Assembly (NCBI RefSeq): GCF_004310665.1 | Contig: NZ_SIXF01000011.1 | Coordinates: 102,268 to 166,267, forward strand | Origin: Pedobacter kyonggii | GTDB taxonomy: Bacteria > Bacteroidota > Bacteroidia > Sphingobacteriales > Sphingobacteriaceae | DNA: 64,000 nucleotides | Reading direction: 5' to 3' | Part shown: one piece after another, positions 1-7,297 of the stretch | Position numbering within the stretch: position 1 is the first letter of the stretch | How the letters are laid out: each line of letters starts with the position of its first letter | Notes under the pieces: model-generated | Told to the model about the DNA's origin: nothing | The model's input: the letters and a program-made list of their open reading frames with translations, nothing else | Database searches by the model: none | Program-made: the position numbers and the translations under genes

Positions 1-1
1 A

Positions 2-904
2 GCCCCTAAAACAGACGAGGAGAAAGAGAAATTTAATAAATTTTTAGCTTATACCCGAAACCAACTTTTAGAGCAGTTGGATAACTATCCGAAAATTAAA
101 GGTTTCTGGTTTGATGGTACCTGGGATGCTTCGTGGAAGAGCGCCTATCAGTTTACCTATAATTTAGAAAAAGAACTCCGCGAAAAACATCCTGGATTAA
201 TTATCGGCTCACGTTTCCGTAACGATGAACACGGCTCGAGGCACTTCGATTCGAATGGCAACATTTTAGGTGATTACGAACAAGGCTGGGAGCGTAAGTT
301 ACCTGCTGAATTTGAGTGGTTAAACGGTAACGATTGGGATGCGGTAATGACTATCCCGCCAAACGGTTGGGGATATATGAAAGACTGGTCGGGGATTTAT
401 ACCAAAACCACCGACGATTTATTGGATATGCTGATGCGTTCGGTATCAATGAATGGCAATTTTGTACTAAACTTTGGGCCCGATGGCAATGGAAATATGC
501 ATCCCGAGGAGGATAAAATTGCAAAGGAAATCGGCGAGTGGATAAAAATAAATGCCGAGGCGGTATATGGCGTGCGCCATGCTGCATTAACCCCTTCTAA
601 ATTAGGCTACTTTACTCAAAAAAACGATAACCTTTATTTAACGGTTTTTAACCAACCCGTAAATGGTATTGTGCGCATTGCAGTACCCAAAAATTCAAAA
701 CAAGTTCCGGGTACAGCTGCGCTTTTAATCGACAGCAAAAATTTGGAATTAAAACAATCAGACATCGGATTGGATCTGGATAAGAATACCTATTACGATG
801 TAATATTGCCAAAAGATTTTCAACCCAACAAAGCATTTGTAATTAAAATGAAACTGGTGGTGCCAAAAGCAAAAGCAGCAAAGTTAATGGATGCTAAAAT
901 GTAG
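2..904 (+). CDS. Alpha-L-fucosidase (GH29), 3' part only
   Basis: The reading frame is open from the left edge, so the N-terminal part of the gene lies outside the window. The visible 300 residues carry the GH29 catalytic region: the segment KGFWFDGTW holds the Asp expected to be the nucleophile, and the stretch NGNFVLNFGPDGNG matches the conserved end of the family's barrel. A beta-sandwich-like tail follows and ends in a Lys/Ala-rich stretch. The family is usually exported and releases terminal alpha-L-fucose from glycans by a retaining mechanism. A TTG at 77 could be read as a start, but the same frame runs upstream without a stop and still looks like GH29. A second GH29 gene lies at 56.5-57.8 kb. 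Confidence 0.9.
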   Translation, partial: APKTDEEKEKFNKFLAYTRNQLLEQLDNYPKIKGFWFDGTWDASWKSAYQFTYNLEKELREKHPGLIIGSRFRNDEHGSRHFDSNGNILGDYEQGWERKLPAEFEWLNGNDWDAVMTIPPNGWGYMKDWSGIYTKTTDDLLDMLMRSVSMNGNFVLNFGPDGNGNMHPEEDKIAKEIGEWIKINAEAVYGVRHAALTPSKLGYFTQKNDNLYLTVFNQPVNGIVRIAVPKNSKQVPGTAALLIDSKNLELKQSDIGLDLDKNTYYDVILPKDFQPNKAFVIKMKLVVPKAKAAKLMDAKM

Positions 905-1164
905 CCTGGATGAACCGTTATTTTCCTAATTTTTTTTGAAGTAAGATTTAAAGAGCCGTACGGTTTAAACTATCTGACCAGGCTTTGCGATAAAAGGAAG
1001 GCAAGGCCGAGAGGGCATAAACCAGTTTGGACAGGAAGATTTAAATGTAAACGACATAGTAATGAATAGGTTGATTAGTGCCCGAATTACCGTCTATATC
1101 AAACGTACATCAGACTGGTTATCTGATGTTAACCTTGGTAAATACATTTATTTGGTTAGTTAAT

Positions 1165-1196
1165 GATTGCGTAGCGATGGATGTTTCTACGCAATC
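1165..1196. repeat. Perfect inverted repeat (hairpin)
   Basis: The arms GATTGCGTAG (1165-1174) and CTACGCAATC (1187-1196) are perfect reverse complements around a 12-base loop. Only a short TTAA follows, so it is a poor intrinsic terminator. It could belong to the palindromic dispersed repeats that recur in this window. Confidence 0.6.
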
Positions 1197-1261
1197 TTAA
1201 TCCTAACCTAATGGCTATAAATCCATATTATCAAATCAAATAATCCTTAAGCCCGATATCT

Positions 1262-1324
1262 TAATATAAATCACAGGTGCAATAATATAAATAGCGGGTG
1301 CGGTAATATAAATCGCGCTATTGG
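1262..1324. repeat. Three tandem imperfect 21-bp repeats
   Basis: The 10-mer TAATATAAAT occurs at 1262, 1283 and 1304, exactly 21 bases apart, and each copy is followed by a related GC-richer stretch. The array lies about 140 bases upstream of the small ORF at 1466. The two-turn helical spacing could suit repeated protein binding, but replication slippage is an equally simple origin. Confidence 0.6.
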
Positions 1325-1465
1325 CGTGATACATTTAATATTGAATTAAAACTGCACCGTAACTTTAATAATTTCATAACGCTAGCTAACTATTTTACTA
1401 ATAACATTGGTTCATCTTTGTAAAAAGACCTTAACCAAATAATAGGATAATTTAAGCACATTGAT

Positions 1466-1741
1466 ATGAGACTGATTTCTTGCGTAGCGCTTTTAATGGT
1501 TATACCAGCAGTTGGGCTTTTAACCAAAGCGAATAAATTTACTGATGATAAAAGCCCTGAAGCCTCAGTACATGAGCATATTGTAAATGATTCAGCTTCA
1601 TTAAAATTGTTTAATCATGTTGATACTGCTGCTAAATTTGAGGGTGCACCTGTTGTATTTACAACTGATTATCGGTTGAATTTTTTAAAGCCCGTGTATC
1701 TCCATTCAAACCCTTTATTTACAATTAATAAAATAAAGTAA
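1466..1741 (+). CDS. Small exported protein of unknown function
   Basis: This 91-residue protein starts with a plausible signal peptide: Arg at position 2 followed by a hydrophobic run through VALLMVIPAVGLL. The rest is short, mixed in character and has no cysteine pair or recognisable domain. The ATG is preceded by an AT-rich leader without a clear ribosome binding site, which is normal for Bacteroidota. It stands alone between two intergenic stretches rich in repeats and converges on the HAD gene. I do not recognise the family. It could be a real lineage-specific exported peptide or a chance open frame; the signal-like start favours the first. Confidence 0.45.
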   Translation: MRLISCVALLMVIPAVGLLTKANKFTDDKSPEASVHEHIVNDSASLKLFNHVDTAAKFEGAPVVFTTDYRLNFLKPVYLHSNPLFTINKIK

Positions 1742-1794
1742 TTCTATCAATTACGAATATGTCATCAACCTCCGTTGTCTTTGAAAAATTCTAA

Positions 1795-1981
1795 CCTCTG
1801 TCATTGACAGATTCCAATAGAAAGGTTCGTCATTGCGAGAAGGAACGACGAAGCAATCTTTCTTGCCCGTGATTCGCTATAAAGATTATCATGTGGTGTC
1901 AGATATTTCTATCTGACACTTTGTTTGATCCTTTATTCCAGTTTCTAAATGGTTCTCATTGCCAGATGGTAACATCTGGCA
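1795..1981. repeat. Cluster of dispersed palindromic repeats
   Basis: Several short repeat units are packed together. CTGTCATTGACAG is palindromic, and a related copy lies in inverse orientation near 35.61-35.63 kb. A unit beginning CGTCATTGCGAGAAGGAACG (from about 1829) recurs at 63665. Two perfect hairpins follow: GTGTCAGATA/TATCTGACAC (1896-1905, 1910-1919) and TGCCAGATG/CATCTGGCA (1960-1968, 1973-1981), each with a 4-base loop. They lie between the convergent genes at 1466 and 2006 and may also stop transcription from both sides. Confidence 0.7.
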
Positions 1982-2005
1982 GCACGTTTAAGTTCGAAAA
2001 TCACA

Positions 2006-2788
2006 CTACTTACCTTCCCACCAGGCTAAAGGAAATTTAATCTCATCAACAGAGCTTGCAATCATATCAGGTTTAAAAGCATAATGCCCTAAAGTATCCT
2101 TGCTTGAGATGCCCGAAAGTACCAGAATGGTTTTATAGCCCATTTGTACACCTCCCTGTATATCAGTTTCCATGGTATCGCCAATAACCGTAGTTTCACT
2201 GGTTTCCAATCCTAAAAATTTACGTGCCGAGCGCATCATCACCGGACTTGGTTTACCTGTAACAAAAGCTTTTCGGCCGGTTGCTTCTTCAATCATGGCA
2301 GTAGTTGCAGCAATACCTAAATTATTCCATCCTGGTTTTTTGGGCGATGGATCTCTGTTGGTGGTGATAAATTTAGCTCCCGCAAGAATCATATCAACAG
2401 CACGCTGCACCATTTCGAGCGTAAAGTTTCTACCTTCTCCCAGTACCACAAATTCCGGATCGGTGTTTACCAAAGTAATACCATGATCGTGCAAACTGCT
2501 TAATAAACCACCTTCTCCCAATACATACGCGGTACCATTCGGGCTTTGATCGGACAGAAATTTTCCAGTAGCCATCGCACTGGTGTATACATGGCTTTCT
2601 TCTACCTTTATACCTAATCCTTTAAGTTTTCGTACTACCTCCAAAGCTGTTCTCTGACTATTGTTGGTCATAAATGCAAAAGGAATATCTTCATCAATTA
2701 AGTTTTTAATGAATTTATCAGCACCAAATATCAATTCTTCCCCGCTATAAATCACCCCATCCATATCTATTAATAATCCTTGTTTCAT
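2006..2788 (-). CDS. HAD-IIA family sugar-phosphatase (NagD-like)
   Basis: This 260-residue cytoplasmic protein has the haloacid dehalogenase motifs in order. The N-terminal DMDGVIY holds the nucleophile Asp and the acid/base Asp. MTNNSQRT is the class IIA motif with the Thr/Asn residues, GKPSP carries the motif III lysine, and VIGDTMETDI gives the metal-binding acidic motif. The spacing between motifs II and III fits a C2 cap, as in NagD and PNPase-like phosphatases. These enzymes remove phosphate from small sugar phosphates or nucleotides, and the substrate cannot be told from sequence. The length is usual for the family. It appears monocistronic. Confidence 0.88.
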   Translation of the reverse strand: MKQGLLIDMDGVIYSGEELIFGADKFIKNLIDEDIPFAFMTNNSQRTALEVVRKLKGLGIKVEESHVYTSAMATGKFLSDQSPNGTAYVLGEGGLLSSLHDHGITLVNTDPEFVVLGEGRNFTLEMVQRAVDMILAGAKFITTNRDPSPKKPGWNNLGIAATTAMIEEATGRKAFVTGKPSPVMMRSARKFLGLETSETTVIGDTMETDIQGGVQMGYKTILVLSGISSKDTLGHYAFKPDMIASSVDEIKFPLAWWEGK

Positions 2789-2997
2789 GTTTTTGTAGAT
2801 TTAATCTGTTTAGATGCAAACTTAATATTTTCTTGTTCAATCAGTGTTAAGATAAAGTCTTTAGGTAGTCAGTTTTTACCCAAACTCATCCTGCTAAGTT
2901 GAGTGGTATTTCTTTCCTGTTCATTTATTTAATAAGAAATTAATGTTCGAATTGTAGCGTATTCGAAATTTCTATCGTATTCATAGAAAATTAAATT

Positions 2998-3522
2998 ATG
3001 AGAAACGCTTTTAAAGTAACCGCCGTCTTTTTGATTGTATTAACCACCTTGAGTGCTTGCAAAAAGAAAACTGATGACCCAGATGATTTTACCATTGATA
3101 CGCAAAACCTAACGCCTTGTACCGGGGGAACCTGCCTGTTTGAGTATACTAATTATGCAGCAATGGTTGATCAGCAGATTGCACTTACCACCGGGCAACA
3201 CCGGATTTTTTTTGCTACGAAAAGTAATAGCTTCAGCACCACGCGGATATACATGCAAGCACCAATGCAGGGTGATAAATTTTTAATAACGGCTGCTGAT
3301 ATTCTGGCTGGAAAGGTAAAACATCTGTTTTCTTGCTCCTCATGCGATTATTACAACTTAACTCCAATTGCAGGTACAGTTAAAGGAATTAAAGTGGCTA
3401 ATACTAATAATTCAGCTGAAAAATGGTTGCTGGATGCTCATATTGTTGTAGCCGCCGAAAAATCTAAAATACCTGTAGATACCATCCATATTAAACAATA
3501 TTTTACTTTGGCAGTAAAGTAA
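2998..3522 (+). CDS. Lipoprotein of unknown function
   Basis: This 174-residue protein has a lipoprotein signal peptide: a basic start, a hydrophobic core and the lipobox LSAC at about residues 18-21, followed by KKK. After the anchor come two further cysteine pairs (CTGGTC and CSSC), which could form disulfides or bind a metal. The remainder is probably beta-rich. No family was recognised. It is likely tethered to the periplasmic face or exported to the outer membrane. It converges on the esterase gene, and its transcript probably ends at the hairpin directly downstream. Confidence 0.7.
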   Translation: MRNAFKVTAVFLIVLTTLSACKKKTDDPDDFTIDTQNLTPCTGGTCLFEYTNYAAMVDQQIALTTGQHRIFFATKSNSFSTTRIYMQAPMQGDKFLITAADILAGKVKHLFSCSSCDYYNLTPIAGTVKGIKVANTNNSAEKWLLDAHIVVAAEKSKIPVDTIHIKQYFTLAVK

Positions 3523-3527
3523 GATAG

Positions 3528-3572
3528 GGTGCCTATGTTATGTAATAATTAAATGTACATAGGCGCCATTTT
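3528..3572 (+). terminator. Hairpin terminator overlapping the end of the opposite gene
   Basis: The arms GGTGCCTATGT (3528-3538) and ACATAGGCGCC (3557-3567) pair along 11 bases with one wobble, and the right arm runs into ATTTTT. It fits an intrinsic terminator for the lipoprotein gene. The right arm also encodes the last residues of the esterase on the other strand. Confidence 0.7.
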
Positions 3573-4286
3573 TCGCCAGTAATGGGGGCGGTGCGCATTG
3601 CTTTCCCAGGTATGAAACTGGTTGGGCACACCTTTTTCCCATAATAAACTACTAAGATGTTGGTTTCCGCTCAAGAAAGGATCAGTTTCGCCTACCGCCA
3701 GAATAATTTCCATGTTTCTAACTGCTGATAGCAGTCGATCATCATTTAAGTTGGCAATGTACTGTGCTGGCATATTAAAATAAACGGCTTCACTGTGAAA
3801 CCCGTTAAGCAGGTCTCTAAAATCGCCTATATTGTCTGTAAGATCGTATCTTCCACTAATACCAACAGCTTTTTTAAATAACCAGGGATATTTCATGGCC
3901 AGGTTTATGGCGTGGTAAGCGCCCATGCTACAGCCGGCAGTTTCTACATAATCGCCATCGTTTTTCTGATAGATAAGCGATAATACTTCTTCGAGGAGAT
4001 ATTTTTCATATTGTAAATGCCTGTCTATCCGTACCGATGGAAATACCTCATCATTATAAAAGCTCTCTCCATCTATGCTATCAACACAGAAAATTTGAAG
4101 TTCGCCATTTTCAATCCGCGCACTTAAAGAAGCTATAATTCCCCAGTTTTCGTAATCATAAAATCTGGCCATGCGGGTGGGAAAAAAGATAACTGCTCTT
4201 CCGGCATGACCGAAAACAAGTAGTTCCATATCCCGTTGAAGATTATGGCTGAACCATTTATGATATTCCCTGTTCATTGGCTTCAA
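3549..4286 (-). CDS. Alpha/beta-hydrolase, esterase D/tributyrin esterase type
   Basis: This 245-residue protein without a signal peptide has the nucleophile elbow GCSMGAYHA, which places the catalytic Ser at residue 120. The pattern of a short protein with a GxSMG elbow after a strand matches the putative-esterase (PF00756) group, which includes S-formylglutathione hydrolases and small carboxylesterases. A late Asp (GETDPF) and a His near the C-terminus (AHRPHYW) are good candidates for the rest of the triad. The substrate is unknown. The start at 4286 gives a compact N-terminus; an internal Met at residue 4 is equally possible. The SGNH hydrolase gene lies 57 bases upstream on the same strand, so the two may be co-transcribed. 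Confidence 0.8.
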   Translation of the reverse strand: MKPMNREYHKWFSHNLQRDMELLVFGHAGRAVIFFPTRMARFYDYENWGIIASLSARIENGELQIFCVDSIDGESFYNDEVFPSVRIDRHLQYEKYLLEEVLSLIYQKNDGDYVETAGCSMGAYHAINLAMKYPWLFKKAVGISGRYDLTDNIGDFRDLLNGFHSEAVYFNMPAQYIANLNDDRLLSAVRNMEIILAVGETDPFLSGNQHLSSLLWEKGVPNQFHTWESNAHRPHYWRKMAPMYI

Positions 4287-4343
4287 TTCTTTTGTCGAAA
4301 ATTAATGCATGTATGTTATCGGGATATTAATTAAGCGTAATGA

Positions 4344-4931
4344 TTAACCTAATTTCTCTTTAACAGTATTTGCCCATAAACGATAACCTTCTTCGCTCAG
4401 GTGCAGTCCGTCGTGATCGTAAAGTGCAGGGTTTGGGTTGCCTTCTTTGGTGAGCATTTTTTTAAATACATCAATAAATTTCCAATGGCTATCTAGTTTA
4501 ATAATTTCGCTTTCGATGAGGTTATTGGTATATCTAAACTGATCGGCCATTTGCCAGCGGGTAAGACTGGGCTTTAGCGAAATAAAATAGCAGGGCAGTA
4601 TGCCAAACCGCTGGTTAACTTTAACCATCAACTGTTGGAAAAAGATAAATATTTCCTCAGGGTTTCTGCCATCGCCAAGGTCGTTATCGCCTGCATATAC
4701 CACAAGTGCCTTCGGTCTGTAGTCTATCATAATCCGCTCAAAAAACCATACACATGCTGCTAATGTAGAGCCACCAAAGCCTAAATTAGTTACTTTCATA
4801 TAATCAAAATCATCTTCGAGACTATTCCACAACCGGATAGATGAACTGCCATAGAAAATAACACCAGGATGCTCCCGATCTAAGCGATGCGCCCTTTCCA
4901 ATTGTTTAACTTCTTCTTCGTACCAGTACAT
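4344..4931 (-). CDS. SGNH/GDSL-family hydrolase
   Basis: This 195-residue protein shows the four SGNH blocks: FYGSSSIRLW (block I, nucleophile Ser near residue 30), GFGGST (block II Gly), YAGDNDL (block III Asn) and DHDGLHLSEEGY (block V Asp and His). There is no signal peptide, so it probably acts in the cytoplasm. Family members cleave esters in lipids, acetylated sugars or thioesters, and the FYGSSS variant is common among small bacterial acetylesterases. It lies just upstream of the other esterase on the same strand, hinting at a shared transcript and perhaps a shared class of ester substrates. Confidence 0.85.
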   Translation of the reverse strand: MYWYEEEVKQLERAHRLDREHPGVIFYGSSSIRLWNSLEDDFDYMKVTNLGFGGSTLAACVWFFERIMIDYRPKALVVYAGDNDLGDGRNPEEIFIFFQQLMVKVNQRFGILPCYFISLKPSLTRWQMADQFRYTNNLIESEIIKLDSHWKFIDVFKKMLTKEGNPNPALYDHDGLHLSEEGYRLWANTVKEKLG

Positions 4932-5091
4932 ATGGTTAAAGATAAAAACATCTGCCTCCTGAAGAAATGTATTTTATGTTAAGTTTATGTTATTAGGTGT
5001 TAGTTTATTGGTTCATTAGTCATTAGTGAATTGGTCATTTGTTCATGCATATTGCCGAATTTTACTGGAGTTAAAACTTAATGGACTGAAC

Positions 5092-5255
5092 TTCTTAATG
5101 ATCAAATAAAGCATGGCTAAGGATTTATACCATTAAGGGATAAGAACATTAAGGTTGAATTCGCATGATCTTAATGCCCTAAAGTTCTTAATGATGAAAT
5201 AAATAAGGTTTAAGGATTTATACCATTAAGGGAATAAGAATATTAAGTTTGAATT
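5092..5255. repeat. Two-copy imperfect direct repeat, period about 93 bp
   Basis: Two diverged units start with TTCTTAATGAT at 5092 and 5185. Each contains GGATTTATACCATTAAGGG and ends near TTGAATT. Related TTAATG/CATTAAGGG fragments occur at 23.27-23.38 kb and 56.39-56.41 kb, so this is a dispersed noncoding family. The wider gap 4932-5279 holds nothing else recognisable. Confidence 0.7.
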
Positions 5256-5279
5256 ATCGCCCTTAAATTAATAAAATCA

Positions 5280-6365
5280 CTAAAATGTTTCGGGCCGTCC
5301 CATTTTTTTTAGGATGCGGTAATGGGAGCGAAGTGCCGATAAGAAGGTGCTGTTTTCATGATATGGCAGTCCAAATTCCAGAGCGGTTTGTTTTACAATG
5401 ATAGAGATCCGTCCATAATGAACATGGCATATTTTAGGGAAAAGGTGGTGTTCTATCTGTCGGTTCAATCCACCAAGAAAGAAAGCCGAAACAGGGCTTT
5501 GGGTAGCAAAGTTAGCTGTAGTACGCATTTGGTGTTCGGCCCAGGCTTCTTCCATATTGCCTTCTGCATTGGTTATTGGAAAAGTTGTTCCTTCTACTAC
5601 ATGAGCAAGTTGGAAAACCAGTCCCATGGTTAAGCCTTGAGCCATGTGTAACACCACAAAACCGATTGCAATCTGCCACCAGGCAAGCGGCATGATCAGT
5701 ATTGGTAAACCAATAAAAATAAAGTAGTACAGAAACTTATAGAAAAAGAGGTTAAAGTATTCAACCTTTGGATGCTTGTTCTGGCAGGCACCCACACTTT
5801 TTTGAAAAAACTTTTTATAATCTTTACGAAACACCCAGGAAAGCGAAGCCAGGCTATATAAAGGAAAGGCATACCATTGCTGGAAACGCTGATGTGGTTT
5901 TAATTCATCTTCCGTACAGATCCGTATTAAGCCCGGCGCTACTTCGATATCTTCGTCGTGGCCCGGTATATTGGTATAGGTGTGGTGTACCACATTGTGG
6001 GTAATGTTCCACACATACGGGCTGGCACCAACCATATTAAAAAGAAAACTGAAAAAAGAGTTGATGCGTTTAGAACTCGAAAACGAACCGTGAATGGCAT
6101 CGTGGCAGATATTAAAACCAATAAATGCACAAGTTGCGCCAAGGAAAATGGTGAGCCCTAAAAGTATGGCGCTATGCACGTTTAAAAGAAGTATTGAAAA
6201 GTAAAGTGCCAGAAATATAGTAAGGAAAAGAAAAGCTTTAAACCACATCAGCACGTTGGCATTGATACTTCTATTGTTTTCTTTAAAGTCGTTGTTTACT
6301 CTGCGGCGAACTTCCGAGTAAAATGTATTCCCTGCTAAACATGGGAATTTTGCTTTTGATTTCAT
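5280..6365 (-). CDS. Membrane fatty-acid desaturase (acyl-CoA/acyl-lipid type)
   Basis: This 361-residue integral membrane protein has the three histidine boxes of the di-iron desaturases: HDAIH (His88 to His92), HNVVHH (His123 to His128) and the late QIEHH. The Gln-led third box is typical of the linoleoyl-CoA/front-end desaturase group. Hydrophobic pairs at about residues 43-83 and 212-250 fit four membrane helices. The reaction would be oxygen-dependent insertion of a cis double bond into a membrane acyl chain, using an electron carrier encoded elsewhere. No cytochrome b5 domain is fused. It is a single gene with a long upstream region. Regulation, perhaps by temperature, cannot be seen. 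Confidence 0.88.
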   Translation of the reverse strand: MKSKAKFPCLAGNTFYSEVRRRVNNDFKENNRSINANVLMWFKAFLFLTIFLALYFSILLLNVHSAILLGLTIFLGATCAFIGFNICHDAIHGSFSSSKRINSFFSFLFNMVGASPYVWNITHNVVHHTYTNIPGHDEDIEVAPGLIRICTEDELKPHQRFQQWYAFPLYSLASLSWVFRKDYKKFFQKSVGACQNKHPKVEYFNLFFYKFLYYFIFIGLPILIMPLAWWQIAIGFVVLHMAQGLTMGLVFQLAHVVEGTTFPITNAEGNMEEAWAEHQMRTTANFATQSPVSAFFLGGLNRQIEHHLFPKICHVHYGRISIIVKQTALEFGLPYHENSTFLSALRSHYRILKKMGRPETF

Positions 6366-6701
6366 GACCTTGTGCGCTAATCTACCCCATGTACGAGGTC
6401 GATAACTCCAAGTTCATTAAGCTTTATGTATAACCCGGCCAATTGGCCAAGCTTAGTTATAAACGTAAACTACTGTGTTTTAGTTTTCGACGAAGATAAT
6501 AAATTAACTGTTGATGCACCCGGCAATCATATTAAATAGTTACGAATTCTTAACAAGAAAGTAAATTGATTTACTTTCAATGGCTGCACTAAACAAATTA
6601 ATAATGAGATGAAAGTAAAAAGTAAGGATAAAATATTGGTCACTAATATTTTAGCTCCAGATTATATTCAATTGGAGAATTCAATTTAATTAAGCCACAG
6701 A

Positions 6702-6872
6702 CTACTCGCTGTAGTTCCTCTTATTAGCAGCATAAATATGGTACCAGATGTACAGAATCCATATTAGTACCACTGTGCTATAAACCAATTCGGGTTCAAA
6801 TGAATCCCTTGTAGTTAACAGCGCAATGGAGGAGATCAGGGCAGTCAGAAAGAAATAAAAAATATTTTTCAT
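6702..6872 (-). CDS. Small predicted membrane protein, 56 residues
   Basis: This short frame runs from an ATG at 6872 to TAG at 6702-6704. The peptide has two hydrophobic segments, one starting at NIFYFFLTALISSIALL and one around VYSTVVLIWILYIWY. They are separated by a charged loop (TTRDSFEPE), and the tail KRNYSE is basic. This two-helix hairpin layout is typical of small bacterial membrane proteins. No ribosome binding site is seen, as usual for this phylum. I do not recognise a family, and chance cannot be excluded at this length. The rest of the 6366-7297 gap shows nothing I can call, apart from the AT-rich region before the gene at 7298. Confidence 0.45.
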   Translation of the reverse strand: MKNIFYFFLTALISSIALLTTRDSFEPELVYSTVVLIWILYIWYHIYAANKRNYSE

Positions 6873-7297
6873 AACGTACTGATTTAATGAATGTTGTATT
6901 TAGTAAATGTAATGAAATATCTCGTTTGGATCAAGTGTTTTACGAAATAATTTACCTGATTCTGATGAAATCGGTTTTTTGTCTTATTTATAAGGTGTTT
7001 TTTCTTCATTTAATTTGTGTTTTACTTGTTGTTATGCATAATTATAGCTGCTTGAAGCTTATTTAGTTGCTCATAGTGATTAGTTTGAATTGTTGCTTTA
7101 AATGATGTGGATCTTTATCAGGATAACGTCTGTGAAGTTGTTTTACTTTAAAATGAAGTAAATAAGTTTAGAGGTCAGTAAGTAAAAGTGTCAAATGGTT
7201 AAGAATTAACTTAAAATGCACAAAATTGTGGCACAAGAGAATTTATATTTTTTTGTAAGTTTACCCAGCAACCAACCAGAAACAATAACACACACAA

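Larger units (their letters stand above)
905..1465. other. Intergenic stretch without a convincing gene
   Basis: No good gene is visible in these 561 bases. A frame open from about 980 to 1162 contains one ATG at about 1061 and could encode about 33 residues, but it has no recognisable domain and may be a relic. The stretch also holds a perfect 10-bp hairpin and a three-copy 21-bp repeat, listed separately. It ends with the upstream region of the small exported protein at 1466. Confidence 0.5.

Noticed and set aside
1262-1324. CRISPR-like repeat array
   Set aside because: The repeat core is only 10 bases with similar, not unique, intervening sequence, and there are no cas genes.
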